This document shows, one piece after another, positions 1 to 15,065 of a stretch of DNA of 64,000 nt. Position 1 is the stretch's first letter. Every line of letters begins with the position of its first letter. Source of the DNA: Lactiplantibacillus plajomi (lineage in GTDB: Bacteria > Bacillota > Bacilli > Lactobacillales > Lactobacillaceae); contig NZ_BJDZ01000011.1 of assembly GCF_005405405.1 (NCBI RefSeq), positions 1-64,000 on the forward strand. Reading direction: 5' to 3'. The position numbers and the translations under genes were made by a program. The notes under the pieces are model-generated. The model was not told where the DNA came from and ran no database searches. It saw only the letters and a program-made list of their open reading frames with translations.

Positions 1-55
1 TGGTCGACTAGATTGTAGCACAGGACGGTATGTCCTTTTGTTGTGCATAAAAAAT

Positions 56-84
56 GGTGTTGATGGTTTTTATCCATCAACACC
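56..84 (-). terminator. Hairpin terminator at left edge
   Basis: A perfect 11-bp stem (GGTGTTGATGG with CCATCAACACC) has a 7-nt loop and a run of T on the minus strand just after it. It probably ends a minus-strand transcript. A second terminator lies between it and the first gene. Confidence 0.6.
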
Positions 85-123
85 AAATATCATAGAGCCT
101 TAATAAAGAGCCTGAAAAATAAA

Positions 124-163
124 AATGACCCAATTCCAAACATCAAAGGAATTGGGTCATTTT
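124..163 (-). terminator. Bidirectional terminator after the 23S methyltransferase gene
   Basis: A 14-bp stem (AATGACCCAATTCC with its complement) lies 45 bases beyond the stop of the methyltransferase gene and has T-rich flanks on both strands. Confidence 0.75.
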
Positions 164-207
164 CAATTAAGCATACCCACCGTTATTTCGGCGTTTTCAG
201 CTTATTA

Positions 208-1581
208 TTAGTCTTTGCGTTCCAACACCGTCACACTTTCAATGTGCGGCGTCTGTGGGAATTGGTCGACCGGTTGGACCGGTGCGCTGATCTGGTAGCC
301 GTATTCTGCGAACCGTTGAACGTCGCGAACTAACGTGGACGGGTTGCAGCTGATGTAAACGACCTTCTTCGGCGCCATTTCACCGGCACTCTTGATGAAG
401 TCGGCGTCCAACCCTTTGCGGGGCGGATCAACGACGATTACGTCCGGTTGAACGCCGTCTTCCTGCCACTGTGCCATGACTTTCTCGGCACTGCCGAGCA
501 CGAACTTAGCGTTCTTAATGTCGTTCTTATCGGCGTTTTGTTTGGCGTTCTCAACGGCGGCCGGCACGATTTCAACCCCGTAAACCTGCTTGGCGTGTTG
601 CGCCATCGTTAGTGAAATCGTCCCGATTCCGGAATAGGCATCGATCACGGTTTCTTTGCCAGTCAAGCCAGCTTGGTCGATGGCTAACTGGTACAACTTT
701 TCAGTTTGTTGCGGGTTGACTTGGTAAAACGACTGAGCGGAAATCGCAAAGGTTAAACCAAGTAACTGGTCATCAATCGTTGACTTACCGGCTAACACGT
801 TGTTATCCGGTCCTAAAATGACGTTAGTCTTCTTTTGGTTCACGTTTTGAATAACACTAACGACTTCTGGTAAGGCCGCTTGGATTTCCTTCGTGATAAC
901 GTCGGCCATTGGTAAGTGCTTGGTCCGCGTCACAATGACGACCATCATTTCGTGGCTGTAATAACCGCGCCGGACCATGATCGTCCGAATTGTCCCACTG
1001 TGGTGAAATTCATCGTAAGCCGCTTCGTGGTACTTCCGTAAAATATCGCGGATAACCACGATAGCTTTATCAATTTCGGGATCCTGGATGTAGTAATCTT
1101 CAATTGGCATCAATTGGTGACTGTTCTTCTTGTAAAAACCAGTCGTCAACTTACCCTGTACCTGGCGCACCGGCACTTGGGCCTTGTTACGGTACTGGGT
1201 CGGATTAGCCATCCCAATCGTTGGTAAAACTTCAACGTCGTCCATGTGCACCTTCGCGAATAGTTCGGCCACTTGGTGCTGCTTGAACTTCAACTGTTCC
1301 GGGTAAGCCAAGTGTTGCAGTGGTGCGATCCCGGTCTGCCGGTAAACGCGGCCCTTCGGATTGACCCGGTGTGGGCTGACCTGGTTGATCTTAACCACTT
1401 CACCGAACGCAAAGTTCTTAGCGGTCTTCGTCACCTTGACCGTAATTTTTTCTTCCGGTAAAGCATTTTCGATAAAGATTGGGTAGTTATCGACCTTAGC
1501 GACACCCATCCCCTGATAAGTCAGATCGATAATCGTCACGTCAAGTTCTTCGCCCTTATGGACTGGTAAATTAAGTTTCAT
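208..1581 (-). CDS. rlmCD: 23S rRNA (uracil-5-)-methyltransferase, RlmCD/RumA family
   Basis: A 457-residue SAM-dependent enzyme expected to form m5U in 23S rRNA. An N-terminal TRAM-like RNA-binding segment (about residues 1-60) is followed by a methyltransferase domain with the SAM motif DAYSGIGT, the VDPPRKG motif and the nucleophilic cysteine of SCNPS near residue 412. The N-terminal cysteine cluster that binds 4Fe-4S in E. coli RlmD is not visible, as in the Gram-positive RlmCD type. I chose the internal ATG at 1581 because GAGGAT lies just upstream; the longer open frame has no such site. The dagK-like gene lies upstream on the same strand. Which uracils are modified cannot be read from the sequence. 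Confidence 0.88.
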   Translation of the reverse strand: MKLNLPVHKGEELDVTIIDLTYQGMGVAKVDNYPIFIENALPEEKITVKVTKTAKNFAFGEVVKINQVSPHRVNPKGRVYRQTGIAPLQHLAYPEQLKFKQHQVAELFAKVHMDDVEVLPTIGMANPTQYRNKAQVPVRQVQGKLTTGFYKKNSHQLMPIEDYYIQDPEIDKAIVVIRDILRKYHEAAYDEFHHSGTIRTIMVRRGYYSHEMMVVIVTRTKHLPMADVITKEIQAALPEVVSVIQNVNQKKTNVILGPDNNVLAGKSTIDDQLLGLTFAISAQSFYQVNPQQTEKLYQLAIDQAGLTGKETVIDAYSGIGTISLTMAQHAKQVYGVEIVPAAVENAKQNADKNDIKNAKFVLGSAEKVMAQWQEDGVQPDVIVVDPPRKGLDADFIKSAGEMAPKKVVYISCNPSTLVRDVQRFAEYGYQISAPVQPVDQFPQTPHIESVTVLERKD

Positions 1582-1677
1582 TTGTATCCTCGAATTTCTT
1601 TTAGTTGGCTGGGCAACGCACGTCACCCGCTAAGTGACAAGTTTAGTCGTTGGGACGGTTCGCCGCCCCCGTAAAAA

Positions 1678-1713
1678 AATTACCGCTCCCCATTTTATAG
1701 GTAAACGGTAATT
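1678..1713 (-). terminator. Terminator after the lipid kinase gene
   Basis: An 8-bp stem, AATTACCG with CGGTAATT, is followed by seven T on the minus strand. It lies just downstream of the dagK-like stop codon. Confidence 0.6.
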
Positions 1714-1721
1714 TTAGCAAG

Positions 1722-2735
1722 CTATTCAGATTGCGAATCAGCGTTCGGTTGGTCAGCCAGTTGGTCGACCGCCGAAACGAAGTGGCGTTCCGCGTCCTCA
1801 ATTTCAGGATCCGTAATCGCCGCTTCCGGAATCCGGTCGGTATCCGCAAACATTTCAATGTGTTGTTTCAAGTTCCGGAACGTCATCGGGGCATCGCCAC
1901 CGTACTCACCGTCAATGTTGATCATCAGGCGGTCCTTCGGTGACTTGGCCACCACCTTATGGGTCTTCACGTAAATGATACTTGGATCGTTGATGTGCTT
2001 ACCACCGTTGAGGACCAGTGTCATCAGGTGCAGCATCTTCGCCAAGTTCCCGGTCTTCACGATGATCATCGTGAACTTACCGTCATCCAGTGAGGCGTCC
2101 GGTACCAGTTGTTCAAAGCCGCCAACCGAATTAGTCAGCGCTAAGAAGAACATCGAAGCCTTACCCATAAAGTGACCACCGTCATACTTCAAATCCATCT
2201 CAACCGGCTTGACCCGCGGTAACAGCTCGGCCCCCTTTGCCAGGTAGGCCGCGTAGCCGAAAATCGACTTTAACTGCGATGGTACGTCATAAGTCAATTC
2301 CGTCAGCAGACCACCAGCTGCGATGTTGATAAAGTACTGGTCACCCGCTTGGCCGATATCCATCTTGACCGTTTGGTTTTTCAAGACCACTTTAGCCGCC
2401 GCGACCGGATCATCGCGCGGAATCCGAAGTGCGCGGGCGTAGTCGTTGGTCGTCCCGGCCGGGATAATCGCCATTTTTGGGCGCCGCTTTAAGCCGGCAA
2501 GCCCATTAACAACTTGGTTAATGGTGCCGTCACCACCGGCCGCCACGATCAGTTCGAAACCGTCCTTAGCGCAGCGGCGGGCTTCATCAGCCGCCGAATT
2601 TGGCGCCGGCGTGGTCGCATACGCGCTAGTTTCGTAACCAGCCTGTTCAAAAATACCCAGAATTTGGACCAGGTCGTGAGCTAACGCTTCCCGTCCCGAA
2701 GTGGGATTATAAATAAGTCGTGCCCGTTTACGCAT
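1722..2735 (-). CDS. dagK: Diacylglycerol kinase family lipid kinase
   Basis: A 337-residue soluble kinase of the DagK/YegS family, which phosphorylates diacylglycerol from phosphatidylglycerol and lipoteichoic acid turnover so that it can return to phospholipid synthesis. The nucleotide-binding motif GGDGTINQVVNGL is present near residue 70, after an N-terminal RLIYNPTSGR strand. The start has GGAGGAATAGG upstream. It lies downstream of gatCAB on the same strand but is separated by a terminator, so it is probably its own unit. The acidic C-terminal tail is unremarkable. Exact lipid specificity is inferred from the family. Confidence 0.85.
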   Translation of the reverse strand: MRKRARLIYNPTSGREALAHDLVQILGIFEQAGYETSAYATTPAPNSAADEARRCAKDGFELIVAAGGDGTINQVVNGLAGLKRRPKMAIIPAGTTNDYARALRIPRDDPVAAAKVVLKNQTVKMDIGQAGDQYFINIAAGGLLTELTYDVPSQLKSIFGYAAYLAKGAELLPRVKPVEMDLKYDGGHFMGKASMFFLALTNSVGGFEQLVPDASLDDGKFTMIIVKTGNLAKMLHLMTLVLNGGKHINDPSIIYVKTHKVVAKSPKDRLMINIDGEYGGDAPMTFRNLKQHIEMFADTDRIPEAAITDPEIEDAERHFVSAVDQLADQPNADSQSE

Positions 2736-2780
2736 GTTCCTATTCCTCCGAACGCGCGGTATTCGGCACTGAACACGCTA

Positions 2781-2820
2781 AAAGGACCCGCGCCAAATTA
2801 ATTTGGTAGGTGTCCTTTTT
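2781..2820 (-). terminator. Terminator after gatB
   Basis: A hairpin of AAAGGAC with GTCCTTT encloses a second inverted repeat (CCAAATTAATTTGG). T-rich sequence flanks both sides. It separates the gatCAB genes from dagK. Confidence 0.6.
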
Positions 2821-2880
2821 AACGCGTTACACCGTCAGCACCCGCGGCAACTTGCCGTAAGCGCTGATCAGTATCCGGTT

Positions 2881-4305
2881 TTACCGTGCTTTTAATGATG
2901 TCATCAATAATTTATTAACCACTTTCGGGTTAGCTTGTCCGCGAGTCTTCTTCATGATTTGACCCACTAAGTAACCCACGGCGCGGTCCTTCCCGTTCTT
3001 GAAGTCTTCGATCGACTGGTCGTTGTTATCCAGGACGTCGTCGACGATCGGTTGTAACTTCGCTGGGTCGGACAATTGGACTAAGCCCTTGTCATTGACC
3101 CACTTAACGGGTTCCGTCCCGGCCATAATGGCTTTAAAGACCTTCTTAGCGATTTTACTTGAAATCGTTTCGTCGGAGATCATCTTAATCATGCCGGCCA
3201 AGTGTTCCGGTGTCAAGTCGGTTGCTAACAAGCCAACCTTATTTTCGTTCAGGTAGGCGTTAACGTCCCCTTGCAGGTAGTTCGAGGCTAATTTCGGATC
3301 TGCCCCCTGCGCAACGGTGGCGTCAAAGAAATCGGACATTTCCTTAGTTTGCGTCAAGACCCCGGCATCGTAGGCCGTCAAACCAAACTGGTTAATGTAA
3401 CGGTCGCGCCGTGAGCCCGGCATTTCGGGAATCGTGGCTTGGACTTCCTTGATCCAGTCATCGTCAATGTTGACGGCTGGAATATCTGGTTCTGGGAAGT
3501 AACGGTAATCGTCGCTACCTTCCTTCACCCGCATTAAAATCGTCTGGCCGGTCGTTTCATCAAAACGACGGGTTTCCTGTTGAACCTTGCCGCCGGACAT
3601 TAAGACCCGTTGCTGGCGTTGTTCCTCGTATTCCAAGGATTTCCGGACGTAGTTGAAGGAGTTCAAGTTCTTCATTTCGGTCTTAACTCCGTACTTGTCA
3701 GAACCCGCTGGTCGAATCGAAATGTTAACGTCGACCCGCATTGAACCTTCTTCCATCTTAACGTCGGAAACACCGGTAAATTGGATCCGTTGGCGTAACG
3801 CTTCACAGTAAGCGTAGGCTTCGGCCGGTGAATTGATTTCCGGTTTCGACACGATTTCGATCAACGGCGTGCCTTGCCGGTTCAAGTCAACGTAAGAATA
3901 GTCGCTTTCGTGGGTGTTTTTCCCAGCATCTTCTTCGATGTGCATCTCTTCAATGCCGACCTTTTTCTTCTTACCGTCAACTTCAATCTCAATCCAGCCG
4001 TCGTGCGCGATTGGCTTTTCGTGCTGGGTAATTTGGTAAGCCTTCGGGTTATCCGGGTAGAAGTAGTTCTTCCGGTCGAAGTACGTATGGTGTTCAATCT
4101 CCGCGTGTAACGCGGTTGCTGCTTTGATCCCGGCTTCAACGACGCCCTTGTTCGGCGTTGGTAAGACCCCGGGATATCCCCAGTCGATCACGTTCGTGTT
4201 GGCGTTTGGTTCGGCACCAAATTGCACGGGTGACGGACTAAAGATTTTGGAATTGGTCTTTAATTCAACGTGGACTTCCAGCCCAATGGTTGTCACAAAA
4301 TTCAT
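2881..4305 (-). CDS. gatB: Aspartyl/glutamyl-tRNA amidotransferase subunit B
   Basis: A 474-residue GatB subunit that activates misacylated Glu-tRNA(Gln) or Asp-tRNA(Asn) with ATP and amidates it using ammonia from GatA. The N-terminal [11 protein letters not shown] segment, the [14 protein letters not shown] motif and the C-terminal GatB/YqeY tRNA-binding tail (ending in VNKLL) are all typical. The start overlaps the gatA stop by one base (TAATG), which indicates translational coupling. Length and order gatC-gatA-gatB match the family. Confidence 0.97.
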   Translation of the reverse strand: MNFVTTIGLEVHVELKTNSKIFSPSPVQFGAEPNANTNVIDWGYPGVLPTPNKGVVEAGIKAATALHAEIEHHTYFDRKNYFYPDNPKAYQITQHEKPIAHDGWIEIEVDGKKKKVGIEEMHIEEDAGKNTHESDYSYVDLNRQGTPLIEIVSKPEINSPAEAYAYCEALRQRIQFTGVSDVKMEEGSMRVDVNISIRPAGSDKYGVKTEMKNLNSFNYVRKSLEYEEQRQQRVLMSGGKVQQETRRFDETTGQTILMRVKEGSDDYRYFPEPDIPAVNIDDDWIKEVQATIPEMPGSRRDRYINQFGLTAYDAGVLTQTKEMSDFFDATVAQGADPKLASNYLQGDVNAYLNENKVGLLATDLTPEHLAGMIKMISDETISSKIAKKVFKAIMAGTEPVKWVNDKGLVQLSDPAKLQPIVDDVLDNNDQSIEDFKNGKDRAVGYLVGQIMKKTRGQANPKVVNKLLMTSLKAR

Positions 4306-5768
4306 TAGTTAGCACCTCCGACTTCTGGGGTCTGCTTATGCACGTCCGTTGCTTGTTCGAACGCGTAGCCCGCTTTATAAAGCGTGCTTTCATCAAACGG
4401 TTTCCCAATCAACTGTAAGCCGACCGGTAAGCCATCCGCAAAGCCCGCTGGAACCGACATCCCTGGTAACCCGGCTAAGTTGACCGGAATCGTTAAGACG
4501 TCGTTCATGTACATCGTAATCGGGTCGGAAATTTCATCACCGATCTTGAAGGCCGGCGTTGGTGCAACCGGACCTAAGATCAAGTCGTAGTCTTCAAAGA
4601 CCTTCTTAAAGTCGTTAATGATCAGCGTCCGTACCTGGCCCGCTTTATGGAAGTAAGCGTCGTAGTAACCGGCTGACAGTGAGAACGTCCCGAGCATGAT
4701 GCGGCGTTTCACTTCGTCGCCAAAACCTTCGGAACGGCTGCGAACGTAAACGTCTTCCAAATTCTTAACGTCTTCGGCCCGGAAACCGTAGCGAATCCCG
4801 TCGAAACGTTGTAAGTTCGACGAGGCTTCGGAAGACGCGATAATGTAGTATGCGGCCACGCCGTAACGGCTATGTGGCAAGGAAACTTCTTCAACGGTCG
4901 CCCCTAAGGCTTCGAACTGCTTAACGGCGTTTTCGATAACTTCGCGGACCTTAGGATCGATTCCCTTATCCATGTATTCCTTTGGTAAGGCGATTTTCAT
5001 GCCCTTAACGTTACCGTCTAAACCGGCCGTAAAGTCCGGCACCGTCTGTTTCGAGGAAGTCCCGTCGTGCTGGTCGTAACCGGCAATCATGTTTAAGGCG
5101 GCGGCGTTATCCTTCACGCTGCGCGTCAGTGGCCCGATTTGATCCAATGACGAGCCAAAGGCAATCAAGCCCCAACGTGAAACCCGGCCGTACGTCGGCT
5201 TCATCCCAACGACGCCGTTAAAGGAAGCTGGTTGGCGAATCGAGCCCCCGGTATCGGAACCGAACGCAACCGGCACCTGACCAGAAGCGACGGCAACCGC
5301 CGAACCACCCGAAGACCCACCGGGAACGCGGCTAACGTCCCACGGGTTGCGGGTCACTTTGAACGCGGAATTTTCGGTCGAACCACCCATGGCAAATTCA
5401 TCCATGTTGTTCTTCCCAATGATGACCGCGTCGTTAGCACGCATCTTTTCAACTACCGTTGCGTCATATACCGGCACAAAGTGTTCCAACATCTTGGAAG
5501 CCGCGGTCGTCGTTAAGTCCTTGGTCATAATATTATCTTTGACCGCCACCGGAATCCCAGCCATCAACTTGTCCGGGTCGATTCCCTTGGCATCAATGTC
5601 AGCAGCTTGTTTCAAAACGGCTTCTTCATTGAGGTTTAAGAACGCGCCTAATTGCGGATCCACGGCCCGTAAGTTTTCAAAAGTGGCCTTGGCTAAATCT
5701 ACCGCACTGATCTTTTTAGCAACTAAATCAGCGTGTAAGCTGGTTAAATCCTGGTCGAAATAGTTCAT
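4305..5768 (-). CDS. gatA: Aspartyl/glutamyl-tRNA amidotransferase subunit A
   Basis: A 487-residue amidase that releases ammonia from glutamine for GatB. The Ser-cisSer-Lys triad is visible: Lys77 in AVKDN, Ser152 in GGSSGGS and Ser176 in [11 protein letters not shown]. It overlaps gatC upstream and gatB downstream by a single base at TAATG junctions, so the three subunits should be made together. No anomalies were seen. Confidence 0.97.
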   Translation of the reverse strand: MNYFDQDLTSLHADLVAKKISAVDLAKATFENLRAVDPQLGAFLNLNEEAVLKQAADIDAKGIDPDKLMAGIPVAVKDNIMTKDLTTTAASKMLEHFVPVYDATVVEKMRANDAVIIGKNNMDEFAMGGSTENSAFKVTRNPWDVSRVPGGSSGGSAVAVASGQVPVAFGSDTGGSIRQPASFNGVVGMKPTYGRVSRWGLIAFGSSLDQIGPLTRSVKDNAAALNMIAGYDQHDGTSSKQTVPDFTAGLDGNVKGMKIALPKEYMDKGIDPKVREVIENAVKQFEALGATVEEVSLPHSRYGVAAYYIIASSEASSNLQRFDGIRYGFRAEDVKNLEDVYVRSRSEGFGDEVKRRIMLGTFSLSAGYYDAYFHKAGQVRTLIINDFKKVFEDYDLILGPVAPTPAFKIGDEISDPITMYMNDVLTIPVNLAGLPGMSVPAGFADGLPVGLQLIGKPFDESTLYKAGYAFEQATDVHKQTPEVGGAN

Positions 5769-6103
5769 TATTCGCCGTCCCCACTTTCATCAATAATCGC
5801 CGGTACCTTAATTAAGCCGTTCGCCGTTTCCGGTGCGTTCTTAAGTAGGGCTTGGCGTAAGGCTTCGTCACTCTTAACGGCCTTATCGGGACGCATGTTG
5901 GCTTGACCCAACCGATTGGTGTCGTCGTCTAAGCGCATGGTTGCCGGAACGTCGGTCGTATCGACCGCGCTTAATTCTTCAAACATCCCAATAATCTTTT
6001 CAAGTTGTCCCGTAAAGGTACCGAGTTCGTCGGCGGTAAATTCCAGCTTAGCTAGGCCCGCAACGTGTTGTACTTGTTCGGCATTGATTCGCTCTTCAGC
6101 CAT
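5768..6103 (-). CDS. gatC: Aspartyl/glutamyl-tRNA amidotransferase subunit C
   Basis: A 111-residue GatC, the small helical subunit that wraps around GatA and stabilises the complex. The motif [14 protein letters not shown] near the N-terminus and the C-terminal LIKVPAII strand are typical. I chose the ATG at 6103 because AAGGAAA precedes it; the open frame extends seven codons further without a better ribosome site. It is the first gene of gatC-gatA-gatB, 30 bases after the camS-like gene. Confidence 0.93.
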   Translation of the reverse strand: MAEERINAEQVQHVAGLAKLEFTADELGTFTGQLEKIIGMFEELSAVDTTDVPATMRLDDDTNRLGQANMRPDKAVKSDEALRQALLKNAPETANGLIKVPAIIDESGDGE

Positions 6104-6132
6104 CAAATTTCCTTCTTTCTTCAATCTACTGA

Positions 6133-11643
<5,511 letters not shown>

Positions 11644-11790
11644 CCTTTCTAAAAATCAGTCAACAAATATTATAGCAAATTTTGCCCGTGTATGCTGGAT
11701 TTTAAGGCGTTGCGCTGAACTTTAATCCGCAATCAATCATGAAACCGTGTTCGCCTTTGTTCGCCTGCCCCCTTATCTGAACAACGCGGC

Positions 11791-11818
11791 AAAAAAAGCC
11801 GTCAGCATCCCACTGACG
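11791..11818 (-). terminator. Terminator after the PurK-like gene
   Basis: The stem CGTCAG/CTGACG is followed by GC and seven T on the minus strand, just after the PurK-like stop. It separates that gene from pcrA. Confidence 0.6.
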
Positions 11819-11828
11819 ACTCCGTTCG

Positions 11829-12992
11829 CTAATCATCGGGTTGGTCTTGTGACCGCTCCTGATGAAAATTCCAAATATTCGTATCATCGATCTGATCCAG
11901 AGCTTCCTTGACCGTTGGCGCCTCAACCAGCACGTGGCCGGCCACCGGTGCCTTATTGGCTTGGAGGCGCGTCCGGTGGTAAAAGTTGAAGAACCAGTTA
12001 GTTTTGATCTGCCACTGGGTGCGAATACCGCTTTCCTGTGCCGGGGTGAAATAAACCGCGACGACTGGTAACAATAACTTGACCGGCATCAACGGTAAAC
12101 CCGCAATCGCCCGCAGGTGTTGTTCAGCCATACTAATGTTGGTGGCACGGTCAAAGACGTAGCCGGCCGAATGCATCGTCGGCACGACCCGCTTAACGTA
12201 CAAGTTACCGCTCTTCGTCAGGAAGAAGGCCACTTCAAACACGCCGGTATAAGTTAAGTTCGCACTGATTTCCTGCGTGATCCGCCGCATTTCGGCATCA
12301 ACCCCACTGTCAATCTGGGCCGGCACGATGGTCGCAATCAACTCGTGGTCGCGGTAGCGATTTTCAACCGTTGGGAAGAAGACCGTGGTCGTACTGTTTT
12401 TAGCCACAAAGACCGACAGTTCCTTTTCGTACGGAATCAGGGATTCCAGTAAGTAGGTCCCCCAATCCAGTAAGTCGGCCGCCTTAACGATATCAGACTG
12501 GGTCTTAATCACTAACTGGCGGTTTTGACCGAGCCCCTTTTGAATCGGCTTTAAAATGCTGGGATATCCGATCGAACCGATCGACTGGTAAACGTCGTCC
12601 AGGCTAACGATGGTCGCAGAGGGCGCCACGTTCAAGTTTAACTGACTAAAGAACGCCCGTTCAAGCGAGCGGTCCTGCATAATTTCTAAGGCGTCAACGC
12701 CCTGTGGCACCCGCGTGTGAGCGGCCAAAAAGTTGATGACCGCGGCATCGATCGTTTCGGATTCGTAAGTTACCACGTCACAACGTTCCGCAAAATTTTG
12801 TAAGCGGTGCTGATCGTTGTACGCGCCGACAACGCGAAAATCTGCCAGTTCCATGGTCTCGGTATTCTCATTATCACCGTATACTCCGACATTAATGCCA
12901 GCATTCCGCGCGGCAATGACCAAGCCAACACCATTGGTACTACTCCCAATGATGCCGAGGGTACCACCTGGGTTTAAAATCGAGTTGTCCAC
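11829..12992 (-). CDS. PurK-like ATP-grasp protein, possibly not a true PurK
   Basis: About 387 residues with the overall plan of N5-carboxyaminoimidazole ribonucleotide synthase: an N-terminal nucleotide-binding fold (GTLGIIGSSTNG), a central ATP-grasp domain and a C-terminal domain. It lies far from any purine genes. Signature positions differ from PurK: YESETID where PurK has an E-F/N-E-N-V segment, and KGLGQNRQ where PurK has GYDGKGQ. I take it as a divergent paralogue with an unknown substrate. The start is uncertain: GTG at 12992 has AGGGA close upstream, while an ATG lies 24 bases earlier with a weak site. Confidence 0.65.
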   Translation of the reverse strand: MDNSILNPGGTLGIIGSSTNGVGLVIAARNAGINVGVYGDNENTETMELADFRVVGAYNDQHRLQNFAERCDVVTYESETIDAAVINFLAAHTRVPQGVDALEIMQDRSLERAFFSQLNLNVAPSATIVSLDDVYQSIGSIGYPSILKPIQKGLGQNRQLVIKTQSDIVKAADLLDWGTYLLESLIPYEKELSVFVAKNSTTTVFFPTVENRYRDHELIATIVPAQIDSGVDAEMRRITQEISANLTYTGVFEVAFFLTKSGNLYVKRVVPTMHSAGYVFDRATNISMAEQHLRAIAGLPLMPVKLLLPVVAVYFTPAQESGIRTQWQIKTNWFFNFYHRTRLQANKAPVAGHVLVEAPTVKEALDQIDDTNIWNFHQERSQDQPDD

Positions 12993-13103
12993 TTCAGTCC
13001 CTACTTTCTTATCCATTTCAATATTCCATTCACGGGACCGTTAACTGCCCCGCTTTCCGTAAATTAATGATACTTGGTGCACAGGGGGCTTGCAAGTCCC
13101 ACT

Positions 13104-13649
13104 TTATAATTTTCGCCGGGCGTTGCGGTGTTTGACCCGCTTGACCCAGAAACCGCCGGAAATGTAGCGCGGTTCGTAAGCAATCACGAAGGCGTTCGGC
13201 GTCTGTTCCTTGATCAACGTGTATAATCGGCGCTCATTCTTACGCGGCGCCAGAATGTCTAACTGAAGCCGTTCGCCTTCTAACCCGTATGCGATGTGCT
13301 GGGTCACCCCAAAGCCGTTTTCCCGTAAGACACCGGGTAACGCTGACTTGGGGTCCGGTAAGATGACCGCGATCATCGTGTAGCCTAGCGCCAACTTATC
13401 TTCAATGACCATCCCAACGTAAACGCCGACCCCGTAACCAACCGCGTAAACGAGCAAGTTGAGGGGATTATCCAGCCGGTTAAGGACTAATGACAATCCC
13501 AACACGTAAATCGTTATTTCAATCACGCTGGCAAAGGCCGCAAAGTAGCGATACCCCCGCATAACGAGTAAAAACCGCAACGTATTTAACGTAATGTAAA
13601 CAAAGTTAATACCAAAGATCAGGACTAACATCCCAACTTCGATTCGCAT
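13104..13649 (-). CDS. DUF2179/UPF0316 membrane protein
   Basis: A 181-residue protein with three predicted N-terminal membrane segments (about residues 5-25, 35-60 and 65-85) and a cytoplasmic C-terminal DUF2179-type domain from about residue 95. This is the UPF0316 layout. Its function is not established. The start is well supported by GGGGGCG. It lies between xpt and the PurK-like gene on the same strand with short gaps, so co-transcription is possible. Confidence 0.8.
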   Translation of the reverse strand: MRIEVGMLVLIFGINFVYITLNTLRFLLVMRGYRYFAAFASVIEITIYVLGLSLVLNRLDNPLNLLVYAVGYGVGVYVGMVIEDKLALGYTMIAVILPDPKSALPGVLRENGFGVTQHIAYGLEGERLQLDILAPRKNERRLYTLIKEQTPNAFVIAYEPRYISGGFWVKRVKHRNARRKL

Positions 13650-13670
13650 GAACGCCCCCGCTTTCTAATC

Positions 13671-14255
13671 TTATTTCGTTGTTTCCGATGCAAAGTGGAC
13701 CCGGTCACCGTCAAACGACGTAATCTGCGCTAACGACACTAACTTCACGCCGCGGTCCGCCACGAGTTCGTGCCCCGTTTGGAAGACCTTTTCGATAACG
13801 ATGCCGACGCCGGCGATTTCGGCCTTGGCCTGGTCACAAATTTCAAACAACCCTTGAACCGCCTGGCCGTTTGCTAAGAAGTCATCAATTAACAATACTT
13901 TATCATCCGCGCCCAAAAATTTCTTGGCAATCGAAATGTGATTGGACGTTTTTTTCGTGTATGAATAAACTTCCGCAGTATACAAGTCATCGATCAACGT
14001 CACCGACTTGTGTTTACGGGCAAAAACGACCGGAACGTGGAGCGCCAGTCCCGCCATGACGGCCGGCGCGATGCCGGAAGATTCAACCGTCAACACCTTC
14101 GTCACGCCCGCATCCCGAAACGCGTGGGCAAACGCCGTGCCGATACTAAACATCAGGTCGGGGTCGACCTGGTGATTTAAAAAGTTATCGACTTTCAATA
14201 CTTCGCCGGGCAAGACCCGCCCGTCTTTTAAAATGCGTTCTTCAAGTTCTCGCAT
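13671..14255 (-). CDS. xpt: Xanthine phosphoribosyltransferase
   Basis: A 194-residue type I phosphoribosyltransferase that converts xanthine and PRPP into XMP for purine salvage. The PRPP loop [14 protein letters not shown] and the first part of the family pattern ([12 protein letters not shown]) are present. TAGGAGG precedes the start. Only 36 bases separate it from the upstream gene, so there is no room for the purine riboswitch often found before xpt in Bacillales. Confidence 0.95.
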   Translation of the reverse strand: MRELEERILKDGRVLPGEVLKVDNFLNHQVDPDLMFSIGTAFAHAFRDAGVTKVLTVESSGIAPAVMAGLALHVPVVFARKHKSVTLIDDLYTAEVYSYTKKTSNHISIAKKFLGADDKVLLIDDFLANGQAVQGLFEICDQAKAEIAGVGIVIEKVFQTGHELVADRGVKLVSLAQITSFDGDRVHFASETTK

Positions 14256-14291
14256 AATGACCTCCTATTGATTAAACGTCCAATTTGTTCA

Positions 14292-14933
14292 TTACTTTCT
14301 ATCATACCGTTCTAAGTTGTATTTTTGAATAATATTAATTATTTTTTGTGCGTAAGTCGGGTCGGTCGCGTAACCAGCCGTTTGTAAGGCCCGGGCTGCC
14401 GTTTGGTAATCGGGCGCGGCAACCACCGCGGCGTAGTGCTGGCGATCCCAAGGCGTCCCGTTCGCGAGCTTCTTGGCGTGGTCAACCAACGACGCGTGCC
14501 AACTGTCATAAACTCGAAACCGGCGTTTGACCGTATGGTAATCACCGTCATAATATTCCTCGGTCGACATCAACCGGCCAGCTTGAGCGGCGTACGCTTT
14601 AACGCCGAATAAATTATTATTCTGCTTGGCGTTGGCGCTTCGTCCCCAGTCCGACTCTAAAATGGCCTGACTCAAACTAATACTGGCCAACACGTGGTAC
14701 CGTTTTTGTAGCGCCTGAGCGTCCGGCGCCAACTTTTCAATAAATCCCGCGTGGGTCGTCACCGCAACCGGGGTACTGGCCGTCGCCGGCTTATCCGCCC
14801 ACCCGTGTCTAATCAACGCGCTCAAGCCTAAAACTAGGGCCAACACAATGGCAACGTTAAACCACTGAATCCGCCCACGCCTAACGAATAACCCGGCTTG
14901 CCGTTTGCGTTTTTTTCGCCGTTTGGTTGCCAT
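14292..14933 (-). CDS. GH73 N-acetylglucosaminidase, membrane-anchored
   Basis: About 213 residues: a strongly basic N-terminus, one membrane segment (about residues 20-40), then a glucosaminidase domain of the FlgJ/GH73 type. The likely catalytic glutamate is in SQAILESDWGRS, followed by NNNLFGVK and a YxxxxxSWxxHAxxL-type segment. It should cut peptidoglycan glycan chains outside the membrane. The start at 14933 follows GTGGGGGCG. It is transcribed divergently from the oxidoreductase gene. Confidence 0.85.
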   Translation of the reverse strand: MATKRRKKRKRQAGLFVRRGRIQWFNVAIVLALVLGLSALIRHGWADKPATASTPVAVTTHAGFIEKLAPDAQALQKRYHVLASISLSQAILESDWGRSANAKQNNNLFGVKAYAAQAGRLMSTEEYYDGDYHTVKRRFRVYDSWHASLVDHAKKLANGTPWDRQHYAAVVAAPDYQTAARALQTAGYATDPTYAQKIINIIQKYNLERYDRK

Positions 14934-15065
14934 TTTAGTCGCCCCCACTCTAACTTAGTACTTCCATTCTACCGGCTTTCAGTGAAAAGACAAACGGAAC
15001 CGTCACCATCCACTTTTTTTGGTAAAATAGGGTCAAGTACCATTAATTATAAGGGGGATTTTTTC

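Noticed and set aside
14256-14291. Purine riboswitch before xpt
   Set aside because: Only 36 bases separate xpt from the preceding gene, too short for the aptamer and expression platform.
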